Source: an uncultured Clostridia bacterium (GTDB lineage Bacteria; Bacillota; Clostridia; Christensenellales; UBA1242). From it: a DNA stretch of 50,790 nt. The stretch covers positions 1-50,790 of the forward strand of contig CANQUB010000005.1 of NCBI GenBank assembly GCA_947626955.1, written 5' to 3'. A program made the position numbers and the translations under genes. Below the pieces are notes generated by a model. It was not told the DNA's origin. It made no database searches and saw only the letters and a list, made by a program, of their open reading frames with translations. Positions 1 through 6,509 of this stretch are shown here, piece after piece. Numbering within the stretch: the stretch's first letter is position 1; every line of letters starts with the position of its first letter.

Positions 1-335
1 ATTTCGACCACATCGGCAGGCAAGAGGCTCTTGTCGCCCATTACCCGAAAGCCAATTTGGTCACTAGCTAGCGTCTTGCCATAGTCTTTCATCTCTCTAA
101 AGAGTTTAAAGAGGTAATCAACTTCTTCTTTGGGGCGGTTAAAATTCTCGGTGGAAAAGCAGTACAGCGAGACAACCTCCACTCCTCTTTCAAAACATCG
201 CTTCACCACTTTCTTGACAGCTTCCACCCCGGCTTTGTGACCGTCACTTCTTTTGAGGTTTCTCTTTTGTGCCCAACGGCCATTGCCGTCAACAATAAAG
301 CCTATGTGCCTTGGTATGTTGTTTTGTGTTGTCAT
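1..335 (-). CDS. uppS: Isoprenyl transferase (undecaprenyl diphosphate synthase), C-terminus cut by window edge
   Basis: This is the first 111 residues of a cis-prenyltransferase; the rest lies beyond the left edge. The enzyme condenses isopentenyl diphosphate units into the C55 lipid carrier used for peptidoglycan and other wall polymers, at the inner face of the membrane. The signature DGNGRWAQKR is visible near residue 16 and contains the catalytic Asp and the diphosphate-binding region; a second family motif, SLYCFSTENFNRP, follows near residue 65. The usual HxxxMDGNGRWA form is slightly changed here, with Val before the Asp. The ATG start overlaps the stop of the preceding small ORF as ATGA, so translation is probably coupled. 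It follows frr, as in many Bacillota. Confidence 0.95.
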   Translation of the reverse strand, partial: MTTQNNIPRHIGFIVDGNGRWAQKRNLKRSDGHKAGVEAVKKVVKRCFERGVEVVSLYCFSTENFNRPKEEVDYLFKLFREMKDYGKTLASDQIGFRVMGDKSLLPADVVE

Positions 336-532
336 TTTAGCTCCTTAACCAAAAAATCTCCATATATTAGTAAAACTTCATTACCAGTTTTTCTTGCGTG
401 AATTACCAATTTTGAATCGGTTTTTATCTTTGGCTGAGAGCATTTTTGCGTTTTTACAGTGTAGCCCAGTTTTTCAAGTTCGGCCTTTGCCGTCTCTAGC
501 GGCATGGCGATGTATTTTTCCATTTGGTCCAC
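332..532 (-). CDS. Small conserved-position hypothetical protein between frr and uppS
   Basis: A 66-residue ORF that I do not recognise. It begins with GTG inside the frr stop (TAGTG) and ends in an ATGA overlap with uppS; an in-frame ATG (523) three codons on is an alternative start. The tight overlaps on both sides argue that it is translated as part of the frr-uppS operon. The sequence starts with a helix-like segment (PLETAKAELEKLGYTV) followed by beta-like stretches. The pattern A..L...GY.V recalls the beginning of a PASTA domain, but it is too short and too divergent to call. There is no signal peptide or membrane segment. Existence is likely; function is unknown. Confidence 0.6.
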   Translation of the reverse strand: MDQMEKYIAMPLETAKAELEKLGYTVKTQKCSQPKIKTDSKLVIHARKTGNEVLLIYGDFLVKELK

Positions 533-1107
533 TATACTTGCATTATTTCCTTTTCTTTGTCAGCCATCATTGCGTCAATCTTGGCTGTGGTTTCGTCAAG
601 ATGTTTTTGCACATCTTTCTTGTAGCCGGCAAGTGCATCTTCGGAAAGGTCGCCATCCTTTTTAAGCTTTTCTAGTGTCTCGAGGGCGTCTCGCCTTGCA
701 TTGCGGCAGGCTATCTTGCATTCTTCAGCCAGGCCACGAGTGCTCTTTACAAGCTCTCTTCTTCTATCCTCGGTCAAAGCCGGAAAGTTTAACCTTATAA
801 CCCTTCCGTCATCCGATGGATTGATTCCAAGGTCGGAAGCCATGATGGCCTTGTTGATCTCTTTAACAAGCGAAATGTCCCATGGAGCAATCACCAGTTG
901 CCTTGCGTCTTGCACTGAAATGTTAGATACGTGCGCAAGAGGAGTTGGCGTGCCATAGTAGTCCACAGTTATTTTGTCGAGCACATGAGGATTGGCCCTG
1001 CCCGCCCTTACAGCCAAAAGTTCGCTCTTTAGGTGAGCGACAGCCTTGTCGGTCTTGTCCTCATACTCTAAAAAAATTTCGTCGATAATCTCGTTATCTA
1101 CTGCCAT
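532..1107 (-). CDS. frr: Ribosome recycling factor
   Basis: A 191-residue RRF, close to the family length of about 185. With EF-G it splits the post-termination ribosome so that subunits can be reused. The conserved N-terminal stretch (HLKSELLAVRAGRANPHVLDKI) and the helix-forming region with LTEDRRRELVK in the second half are clear. In most Bacillota frr directly follows pyrH in the order rpsB-tsf-pyrH-frr; here a separate XRE gene on the other strand and two terminators stand between tsf and frr, and pyrH is missing. The gene has its own promoter (1135-1163) and a good AAAGGAG site just before the ATG. Confidence 0.97.
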   Translation of the reverse strand: MAVDNEIIDEIFLEYEDKTDKAVAHLKSELLAVRAGRANPHVLDKITVDYYGTPTPLAHVSNISVQDARQLVIAPWDISLVKEINKAIMASDLGINPSDDGRVIRLNFPALTEDRRRELVKSTRGLAEECKIACRNARRDALETLEKLKKDGDLSEDALAGYKKDVQKHLDETTAKIDAMMADKEKEIMQV

Positions 1108-1134
1108 AAATATCTCCTTTATAATAATATCTAT

Positions 1135-1163
1135 ATTTTACAAGATTTAGCCGCCAATAGCAA
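1135..1163 (-). promoter_or_regulatory. Sigma-A type promoter for frr-uppS
   Basis: On the minus strand, TTGCTA (1163-1158) and TAAAAT (1140-1135) are separated by exactly 17 bases. The start site would fall about 20 bases before the ATG at 1107. This promoter makes the frr operon independent of rpsB-tsf. Confidence 0.7.
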
Positions 1164-1185
1164 TTAATTTTTATCTTTTTTTCGT

Positions 1186-1214
1186 TTGCTAAATTTTAAA
1201 TGCACATTTATAAT
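1186..1214 (+). promoter_or_regulatory. Sigma-A type promoter for the XRE regulator
   Basis: TTGCTA (1186-1191), a 17-base spacer and a perfect TATAAT (1209-1214) precede the XRE gene at 1232. It is divergent from the frr promoter, with about 22 bases between the two -35 boxes, so a DNA-binding product of the XRE gene could act on both. Confidence 0.75.
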
Positions 1215-1231
1215 TGTAGTCGAGGTGAATT

Positions 1232-1474
1232 ATGACTTTTACACAGGCGGTGGCTAGCCGTACAAAAGAACTATTAAAGAAAAACCAAATGTCACAATAC
1301 AAACTAATTCAGGAAAGTTGCCTGACCAAAACTACCATTCAAACTATATTTAAGTCCAGCAAGACCAAGGATATTCGCTTGTCTAGCATATATGCAATTG
1401 CCGGGGCGTTTAAAATGACCCTATCCGAGTTTTTCGACAGTCCACTATTTAATAACGAAAATATTGAGACATAA
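1232..1474 (+). CDS. Small XRE-family helix-turn-helix regulator
   Basis: An 80-residue protein with a Cro/C1-type helix-turn-helix over nearly its full length: a first helix (residues 5-16), then SQYKLIQESCLTKTTIQTIF as the helix-turn-helix (about 21-40) and a distal helix LSSIYAIAGAFKMTLSEFFD typical of the family. It binds DNA and has no added sensor domain. Start chosen at ATG 1232 with GAGGTG six bases upstream. It has its own promoter and terminator and lies opposite to its neighbours, in the slot where pyrH is expected. Targets are not evident; autoregulation or control of the divergent frr promoter is possible but is inference. Confidence 0.85.
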   Translation: MTFTQAVASRTKELLKKNQMSQYKLIQESCLTKTTIQTIFKSSKTKDIRLSSIYAIAGAFKMTLSEFFDSPLFNNENIET

Positions 1475-1476
1475 AA

Positions 1477-1510
1477 AGTGCCGAGGCTTTGCCTCGGCAC
1501 TCTATTTTTT
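1477..1510 (+). terminator. Rho-independent terminator after XRE gene
   Basis: Perfect 11-bp stem AGTGCCGAGGC/GCCTCGGCACT with a TTT loop, followed by a T-rich tract (tctatttttt). Confidence 0.9.
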
Positions 1511-1515
1511 CAATT

Positions 1516-1543
1516 AAAAAATGCACCCTAAGGTGCATTTTTT
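1516..1543 (-). terminator. Terminator at the end of rpsB-tsf
   Basis: Stem AAAAAATGCACC/GGTGCATTTTTT with loop CTAA, directly abutting the tsf stop codon (1544-1542). It is symmetrical enough to work in both directions. Confidence 0.85.
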
Positions 1544-2195
1544 ATTGTAAACCTGATTGTTTTTTGACCTCTTCAACGAAATCGTCTTTTCTCTTTTCGA
1601 GACCCTCGCCCATTTGATAGCGAACAAATCTACGAATAGATATTTTTTCACCAATCTTGTTGACAGCATCACTAACAAGGTTAGCGATGGTCTTTGAAGG
1701 ATCACGTACCCACTCTTGCTCCATAAGGACAACTTCCTTATAGAACTTTTTGATACGGCCCTCAACCATCTTGTCAACGACAGCGGCAGGTTTGCCCTCG
1801 TTCAAGGCCTGAGCTCTTAGAATCTCTTTCTCTTGATCAAGAACAGCGGTGTCTACTTCGTCAACATTGACATACTTTGGGTTGGCGGCAGCAATATGCA
1901 CTGCAATGTCGTGGCCGAGCTCTTGGAAAGCTGGGCTCTTTGCAACGAAATCGGTTTCGCAGTTTATTTCAACAAGCACACCGATGGTTCCGTTCATGTG
2001 GATATAGCTAAACACTGCTCCCTCAGCTGCAATACGCGATTGACGCTTTGCAGCAGCAGCAATTCCCTTTTCACGAAGGTATTGCACAGCCTTCTCCATG
2101 TCACCATTGGTTTCGGACAAAGCTTTTTTGCAGTCTAGCATGCCAACGCCGGTCTTTTCTCTAAGTTCCATTACATCCTTAGCAGTAAAAGCCAT
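1542..2195 (-). CDS. tsf: Elongation factor Ts
   Basis: A 217-residue EF-Ts, the guanine-nucleotide exchange factor that regenerates EF-Tu-GTP. The N-terminal UBA-like domain ([19 protein letters not shown], residues 7-25) and the EF-Tu-contacting motif [13 protein letters not shown] (near residue 79) are present. It is of the short class found in several Clostridia and other Bacillota, compared with about 290 residues in Bacillus and E. coli: one dimerisation subdomain is missing. It follows rpsB after 22 bases and shares its promoter. A terminator sits at its stop, so the usual downstream pyrH is not part of this operon. Confidence 0.96.
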   Translation of the reverse strand: MAFTAKDVMELREKTGVGMLDCKKALSETNGDMEKAVQYLREKGIAAAAKRQSRIAAEGAVFSYIHMNGTIGVLVEINCETDFVAKSPAFQELGHDIAVHIAAANPKYVNVDEVDTAVLDQEKEILRAQALNEGKPAAVVDKMVEGRIKKFYKEVVLMEQEWVRDPSKTIANLVSDAVNKIGEKISIRRFVRYQMGEGLEKRKDDFVEEVKKQSGLQ

Positions 2196-2217
2196 TATTT
2201 TTCTCCTTTTTTAAATT

Positions 2218-3042
2218 TTACGCTTTGGTTTCGTCGGTTGCCTTTTCAGCTACAGCTTCAGCTGTTTCTTCGGTTGCTTCGGCTGGCTTTTCAGCATTTG
2301 CCGCAGCTTCTTCAGCAAGCTTTGCAGCTTCGGCCTCTTTACGCTTAGCTAGACCTTCCTCACCCTCACGAGCCTCGATAACGGCGTCAGCCATCGCACC
2401 AGCAATAAGCTTTACGGCACGGATTGCATCGTCATTACCAGGGATAACGTAGTCAACGTCATCAGGGTCGCAGTTAGTGTCTACCAAACCAACGATAGGG
2501 ATACCGAGCGAACGAGCTTCACGAACAGCGATATACTCTTTCTTTGGGTCAACAACGAAGAGTGCTCCTGGAAGAGTTCTCATCTCCACAATACCACCGA
2601 GGTTTTGCTCAAGTTTGTCGCGCTCAGCTTTAAGGCCAAGCACTTCTTTCTTAGGCAAAAGGTCAAACTCGCCCGACTTTTCCATTTGGTTAAGACGATT
2701 GAGCCTGTCAACACGACTGCGGATGGTCTTGAAGTTTGTTAGTGTTCCTCCAAGCCAACGGTTGCCCATGTAGAACATATCACAACGCTTTGCCTCTTCG
2801 ATGACGGCATCTCTAGCCTGCTTCTTTGTTCCAACGAACAGCACACTCTTGCCTGAAGACACAACCTCTTTGATGAAGGCGTAGGCCTCGTCGATAAGGC
2901 CAACAGTCATTTCTAGGTCAAGAATATAAATGTCGTTGCGAGAAGTGTAGATGTACTTTTTCATCTTTGGGTTCCACTTTCTTGTTGGGTGACCAAAGTG
3001 CACACCGGCTTCGAGCAGTTGTTTCATTGATACTACTGACAT
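2218..3042 (-). CDS. rpsB: 30S ribosomal protein S2 with extended acidic tail
   Basis: Ribosomal protein uS2, 274 residues from the chosen start [17 protein letters not shown]. The upstream in-frame start at 3081 is less likely, because AAGGAGG lies at the correct distance (3057-3051) before 3042. The family core ([63 protein letters not shown]) is complete to about residue 225. The last 45 residues are an Ala/Glu-rich, low-complexity tail absent from the B. subtilis protein. It heads the rpsB-tsf operon. Confidence 0.97.
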   Translation of the reverse strand: MSVVSMKQLLEAGVHFGHPTRKWNPKMKKYIYTSRNDIYILDLEMTVGLIDEAYAFIKEVVSSGKSVLFVGTKKQARDAVIEEAKRCDMFYMGNRWLGGTLTNFKTIRSRVDRLNRLNQMEKSGEFDLLPKKEVLGLKAERDKLEQNLGGIVEMRTLPGALFVVDPKKEYIAVREARSLGIPIVGLVDTNCDPDDVDYVIPGNDDAIRAVKLIAGAMADAVIEAREGEEGLAKRKEAEAAKLAEEAAANAEKPAEATEETAEAVAEKATDETKA

Positions 3043-3147
3043 TTTCTTTTCCTCCTTGTTTATTTCCTCCCCGCGCTTCACCTAGCTTGGTAACCCAAAA
3101 AAATTTAGGCAACGGCCAAACTATCCGCACGGGTGCGTGATAAAGGT

Positions 3148-3176
3148 ATTTTAACATATTCTTTATCTTTTGGCAA
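3148..3176 (-). promoter_or_regulatory. Promoter of rpsB-tsf with ~100-nt leader
   Basis: Minus strand TTGCCA (3176-3171), 17-base spacer, TAAAAT (3153-3148). Transcription would start near 3141, leaving an untranslated leader of about 100 bases before the rpsB ATG at 3042. rpsB leaders are autoregulated by S2 in several bacteria; whether this one folds that way was not tested. Confidence 0.75.
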
Positions 3177-3224
3177 TAGAAATTATAATTTATGCCATAT
3201 TTTTTTAACTCTAAAATTAAGTAA

Positions 3225-3254
3225 CAAAAAAAGAGCTATAAAGCTCTTTTTTGT
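3225..3254 (-). terminator. Terminator after DUF1292 gene
   Basis: Symmetrical hairpin, stem AAAAAAAGAGCT/AGCTCTTTTTTT with loop ATAA, six bases past the stop at 3261. Confidence 0.85.
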
Positions 3255-3260
3255 GTTAGT

Positions 3261-3617
3261 TTATTTGCCTTCGCCGTCTCCACCATTGTCGACATCGTCG
3301 AGCAAACGGTTGTATTCAGCAAATACGGCATCGATAACCGAGTCGTCAAGCTCAATCTCGAACTTGTCTTCACCATCTTTACCGCGGCTAACCTTGAACA
3401 CAAGAGCCTCGTCATCTTCCATGCCGTCAAGCAGTTCAACTGGTTGCAAAATTGCATAGAAATTGCCACGATATGCAATTCCAGCAACTTCGACAAAATC
3501 CACTTCTTCGCCCGAAGCGGTCAAAAGTGTTACGACGTCGTCATCGTCGTTTTGCATATGGTCGATTGATTCAGGAACAGCTGCTCCACCGAGCTTATTT
3601 TCTTCTTTTTCTGCCAT
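3261..3617 (-). CDS. DUF1292 (YrzB-like) acidic protein
   Basis: A 118-residue protein of the DUF1292 family. The core runs from about residue 27 (DVVTLLTASGEEVDFVEVAG) through YRGNFYAILQPVELLDGM to a segment EDDEALVFKV and a C-terminal helix FAEYNRLLDD. The family is usually about 90-100 residues; the extra length is an acidic N-terminal lead and a Gly/Asp tail. Function is unknown. It lies just downstream of ruvX, matching the Bacillota arrangement yrzL-yrrK(ruvX)-yrzB. The family and context are seen; any role in RNA or recombination metabolism would be guesswork. Confidence 0.85.
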   Translation of the reverse strand: MAEKEENKLGGAAVPESIDHMQNDDDDVVTLLTASGEEVDFVEVAGIAYRGNFYAILQPVELLDGMEDDEALVFKVSRGKDGEDKFEIELDDSVIDAVFAEYNRLLDDVDNGGDGEGK

Positions 3618-3667
3618 ATTTATATCTCCTTAAAACAGGCGTCGTTGCCTTATATGATTATTATACA

Positions 3668-4084
3668 CTACTTTTTTAATTTGTCCAAATAATTTTGCAA
3701 AATAATTGTGGCAGCAACGGCGTCGATGGTGGCCTTGCGTTTTTCTCGCCTCATGTTGCCCTCAAGAAGTATTCTTTCGGCCGAAACCGTCGAAAGCCTC
3801 TCGTCTTGAAAGATAATCTTGTTATCGCAAATGGCACTAAGCTCGTTTGCAAAATCCTTGACCATTTTGACCGAATCCCCCTCGCTGCCGTCCAACTTTA
3901 GTGGAAGGCCGATTACGAAGGTGTCCGAGTCCAACTTTTCGGCAAGGGTCTTCATGTACCTTACGTCAAGATACATATTTCGCCTGTTATATACCTCATA
4001 TGACGAGGCAATGATTCCCAAAATGTCGCTGGTGGCAATGCCTATTCGCTTTGTTCCAATATCAAGACCAATTATTTTTTTCAC
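3668..4084 (-). CDS. ruvX: Putative Holliday junction resolvase / pre-16S rRNA nuclease (YqgF/RuvX)
   Basis: A 138-residue RNase H-fold nuclease. The catalytic signature GLDIGTKRIGIA (residues 5-16) carries the first Asp; FVIGLPLKLDGSEGD and FQDERLSTVSAE supply the next acidic residues; IDAVAATIILQNYL forms the C-terminal helix with the last Asp. YqgF proteins mature the 5' end of 16S rRNA in E. coli and are proposed to resolve junctions in others. It sits before the DUF1292 gene in the usual Bacillota pairing. A 76-residue membrane protein gene precedes it by 35 bases. Confidence 0.94.
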   Translation of the reverse strand: MKKIIGLDIGTKRIGIATSDILGIIASSYEVYNRRNMYLDVRYMKTLAEKLDSDTFVIGLPLKLDGSEGDSVKMVKDFANELSAICDNKIIFQDERLSTVSAERILLEGNMRREKRKATIDAVAATIILQNYLDKLKK

Positions 4085-4119
4085 GCCCTTAGTGTAACAT
4101 AATTATTTTCCTATGGCAA

Positions 4120-4350
4120 TTATTTTGAAGAAGTCTTGGCTTTTGACTGGCTCTTTGGGGCATTTGACTTTGGGCTCATCTTCTTGGTTATCTTTTCAAC
4201 CCCCTTTTTGGCCATTTCGAGCTTTTCTTCGGCCATTTGCTCAGCCTCTTTAACCACATTTTGCACTTTTTTGTTGCTGGCAGTCACGATAGCTCCAACC
4301 ACCATGCCCACTCCTAGTGAAAAAAGGCAGCACTTGATTGTGTCAAACAT
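4120..4350 (-). CDS. Small single-pass membrane protein (YtxH-like)
   Basis: A 76-residue protein: a hydrophobic segment at residues 8-23 (LFSLGVGMVVGAIVTA) followed by a charged helix (VVKEAEQMAEEKLEMAKKG) and a Lys/Ser-rich tail. This build, with a short N-terminal anchor plus an amphipathic helix, is that of YtxH-type proteins, but sequence identity to that family is not certain. GGAGG lies in front of the ATG. It stands just upstream of ruvX and may be cotranscribed. Function unknown. Confidence 0.65.
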   Translation of the reverse strand: MFDTIKCCLFSLGVGMVVGAIVTASNKKVQNVVKEAEQMAEEKLEMAKKGVEKITKKMSPKSNAPKSQSKAKTSSK

Positions 4351-4420
4351 AATTATTTCCTCCTTTTTCTAGTGTGGGCTGAAAATTAATTATTATTCTA
4401 AAGCTTAGACTAATTTTTGC

Positions 4421-4449
4421 ATAAAAAATCCAGGCCGCTTGGCCTGGAC
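4421..4449 (-). terminator. Terminator of the nifS-nifU operon
   Basis: 8-bp perfect stem TCCAGGCC/GGCCTGGA, loop GCTT, with a T run on the minus-strand side (TTTTTTAT). It starts eight bases beyond the nifU-like stop. Confidence 0.9.
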
Positions 4450-4456
4450 TAAGTAA

Positions 4457-4822
4457 TTACTTTTGCTTGCTTATGTTTGCAACCATGTTTTTTATAACAT
4501 CTTCGGCCATCTTTGCTGAGTGTTTCTTCCCATCAGGAAGTCCACCAAGCTCAGCCTCGATGTCATGAGCGGTTATGGCGTTTGCCTCGTCAACGGTCTT
4601 ATTTAGCACCATCTTTGTGGCAACCGACGCACAAGCTATGGTCGAAGTGCAACCAAAAGCCTGGAATGAAGCTTCGGTTATTTTGTTTCCATCAACAACA
4701 ACATACAATTTTACAATTTCTTTATCGACCGGGTTTACAACCTTACCCTTGCCAGTAGCACCTTTGATTACCCCTACATTTTCAGGGTTGAAGAATTCAT
4801 TTAATACCTTTTCGTTATACAT
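4457..4822 (-). CDS. IscU/NifU-like Fe-S scaffold protein, noncanonical (missing two Cys)
   Basis: A 121-residue protein with the fold signature of IscU/NifU N-terminal domains: YNEKVLNEFFNPENVG at the start, NPVDKEIVKLYVVV, AFGCTSTIACAS (residues 55-66) and LPDGKKHSAKMAED near residue 95-108. Canonical IscU holds the nascent cluster with three cysteines, in NPxCGD, FGCxxAIASSS and HC. Here the first is Asp33 and the third is Ser102; only Cys58 remains, with an extra Cys64. It starts one base after the IscS-type gene ends, so the two are translated together. It may bind a cluster differently, or act as a carrier or an activator of the desulfurase. The family call is strong; scaffold function is uncertain. 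Confidence 0.85.
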   Translation of the reverse strand: MYNEKVLNEFFNPENVGVIKGATGKGKVVNPVDKEIVKLYVVVDGNKITEASFQAFGCTSTIACASVATKMVLNKTVDEANAITAHDIEAELGGLPDGKKHSAKMAEDVIKNMVANISKQK

Positions 4823-4823
4823 A

Positions 4824-6011
4824 TTAAATTTCCACCTTGTTTTTGTAGATTCTAATTGCTGAAATGCTTCTTAGCTTCTTCACAATCTTTTTAAGCTTTG
4901 CTACCACATAGTCGATATCTTCTTTGGTTGTAAATTTAGAAAATGTAAATCTTACGGTTGATGCTGCTGTTTCAATATCCTTGCCCATTGCAAGAAGCAC
5001 GTGCGATGGCTCTAGCGAACCGCTTGCACAAGCCGAACCTGTCGAGACATAGATCCCCTCACGGTCAAGCATCATAAGTATGGCTTCACCTTCAGCCCCT
5101 TCAAAAGCTACGCTTGCATTGTTTTGCAGCCTTTGAGTTGGATGGCCGTTTAGAGAGATGTTGTGGATAAGGTCGCTAATTTGCTTTAAGAAATATCTTC
5201 TTATTGACCTTAGTTGCTTATTGTTCTCTTCGATGTTTTCGGTAATTTCTTCAATGGCCTTGCCCATTCCAACGATGGCAGGAACATTTTCGGTTCCAGC
5301 GCGCTTGCCACGCTCTTGCTTGCCACCATCGATAAGGTTATCAATCTTGACACCCTTTTTAACATAGAGTGCACCAACACCCTTTGGGCCATAGAACTTG
5401 TGGCCCGAAAGCGAAAGTGCGTCGATGCCAATGTCTTTAACATTGATGTCGATTGCACCAATGGCCTGCACAGCGTCGGTATGGAAGATTACCTTGTTTG
5501 CCTTAGCAAGCTCGGCAATAGCCTTGATAGGCTGAATCGTTCCAACTTCGTTATTGGCCGACATGATTGAGATAAGTATGGTGTCTGGCCCAATAGCCTT
5601 TACTATCTCGCTATATTTTATAACCCCAAACTCATCAACTGGAATGTAGGTCACCTTAAAGCCTTCTCTCTCTAGCGCTTTGCAGCTTTCGAGCACTGAA
5701 GGATGTTCAATGACCGAGGTTATGATGTGGTTGCCCTTGTCACGGTTGGCACGAGCAATACCTTTTATGGCCCAGTTGTTGGCCTCGGTTCCACCGCTGG
5801 TGAAGAAAATTTCACTAGGGCTTGCGCCAATGGCCTTTGCCACTCTTTGTCTTGCCTTTGCTAGCAGTTCGTCAGCATCACGGCCGAGCTTATAGAGAGC
5901 CGAAGCATTGCCATAAACACTATTGTATGCTTCGAGCATTTCTTTATAGGCTTCGGTTGAAAGCTGAGTTGTTGCAGCATTGTCAAGATATACAACTTTT
6001 TGTTTTTCCAT
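4824..6011 (-). CDS. Cysteine desulfurase, IscS/NifS type
   Basis: A 395-residue PLP enzyme that takes sulfur from cysteine as an enzyme-bound persulfide for Fe-S cluster and thio-cofactor synthesis. Start set at 6011 (MEKQKVVYLDNAATT), which has GGAG upstream; the longer in-frame start at 6065 would place translation inside the promoter. Seen: PLP-contacting His103, Asp179 and Gln182, the Schiff-base lysine in SGHKFYGPKG (Lys205), and the catalytic Cys328 in STGSACASGS, with the longer active-site loop of class I enzymes. It is first in the operon with the IscU-like gene. No iscR regulator is visible. Confidence 0.94.
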   Translation of the reverse strand: MEKQKVVYLDNAATTQLSTEAYKEMLEAYNSVYGNASALYKLGRDADELLAKARQRVAKAIGASPSEIFFTSGGTEANNWAIKGIARANRDKGNHIITSVIEHPSVLESCKALEREGFKVTYIPVDEFGVIKYSEIVKAIGPDTILISIMSANNEVGTIQPIKAIAELAKANKVIFHTDAVQAIGAIDINVKDIGIDALSLSGHKFYGPKGVGALYVKKGVKIDNLIDGGKQERGKRAGTENVPAIVGMGKAIEEITENIEENNKQLRSIRRYFLKQISDLIHNISLNGHPTQRLQNNASVAFEGAEGEAILMMLDREGIYVSTGSACASGSLEPSHVLLAMGKDIETAASTVRFTFSKFTTKEDIDYVVAKLKKIVKKLRSISAIRIYKNKVEI

Positions 6012-6036
6012 TATTTTCTCCTCTTTTGATGGTTTA

Positions 6037-6065
6037 AGTTTAGCATAGCAACCAAACTTAGTCAA
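6037..6065 (-). promoter_or_regulatory. Promoter of nifS-nifU operon
   Basis: Minus strand TTGACT (6065-6060), 17-base spacer, TAAACT (6042-6037). Transcription would start about 18 bases before the desulfurase ATG. Confidence 0.7.
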
Positions 6066-6077
6066 TAGAAATTACGA

Positions 6078-6145
6078 AAAAAACGCAAAATTTTATACAA
6101 TTTTGAGTTTTTCACCCCAAATACATATAGAATTTTGCGTTTTTT
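6078..6145 (-). terminator. Inverted repeat after trxA, possible terminator
   Basis: Two 15-base arms (6078-6092 and 6131-6145) are perfect reverse complements with a 38-base loop; each arm contains the recurring word AATTTTGCGTTTTT. The minus-strand 3' side ends in a T run. The loop is long for a terminator, so this is a weak call. Confidence 0.4.
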
Positions 6146-6163
6146 GTGGTTTTTGCTGTTTTT

Positions 6164-6472
6164 TTAAAGTTGTTTTTCTACAAACTTTTTAAAGGCGTCT
6201 TTTGGATAAAGGCCAATTTGCTTATCAACAGGCTGACCGTTTTTGTATGCAATTACGCAAGGAATGGACATCACACCCTGCTTTATGGCAAGTTCCTGTT
6301 CCTCGTCAACATTACACTTTAAAAATGTTACCTTGCCCTCAAAGTCTTTGGCAACCTCTTCAAAAATAGGACCAAACGACCTGCAAGGCCCGCACCATGT
6401 TGCCCAATAGTCGACAAGTACTACCTCGTTTTTCATAACTTCATCGTAATTTTTCTTGGTAAGTTTTTCCAT
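6164..6472 (-). CDS. trxA: Thioredoxin
   Basis: A 102-residue thioredoxin with the redox motif WCGPC at about residues 26-30 (VDYWATWCGPCRSFGP). It reduces protein disulfides in the cytoplasm. The cis-proline loop reads SIPCVIAY, with Cys following Ile-Pro in place of the more usual Thr; that third cysteine lies beside the active site and could form a mixed disulfide. It lies 37 bases after hisS at the end of the comM operon. Length and fold elements are normal. Confidence 0.95.
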   Translation of the reverse strand: MEKLTKKNYDEVMKNEVVLVDYWATWCGPCRSFGPIFEEVAKDFEGKVTFLKCNVDEEQELAIKQGVMSIPCVIAYKNGQPVDKQIGLYPKDAFKKFVEKQL

Positions 6473-6509
6473 AATTTGCTCCTTTTTTTATTTTTTAAGC
6501 ATTTTGAGG

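Noticed and set aside
2918..3157. A 79-codon minus-strand frame over the rpsB start.
   Set aside because: It is out of frame with rpsB, overlaps its conserved N-terminus and leader, and shows no features.
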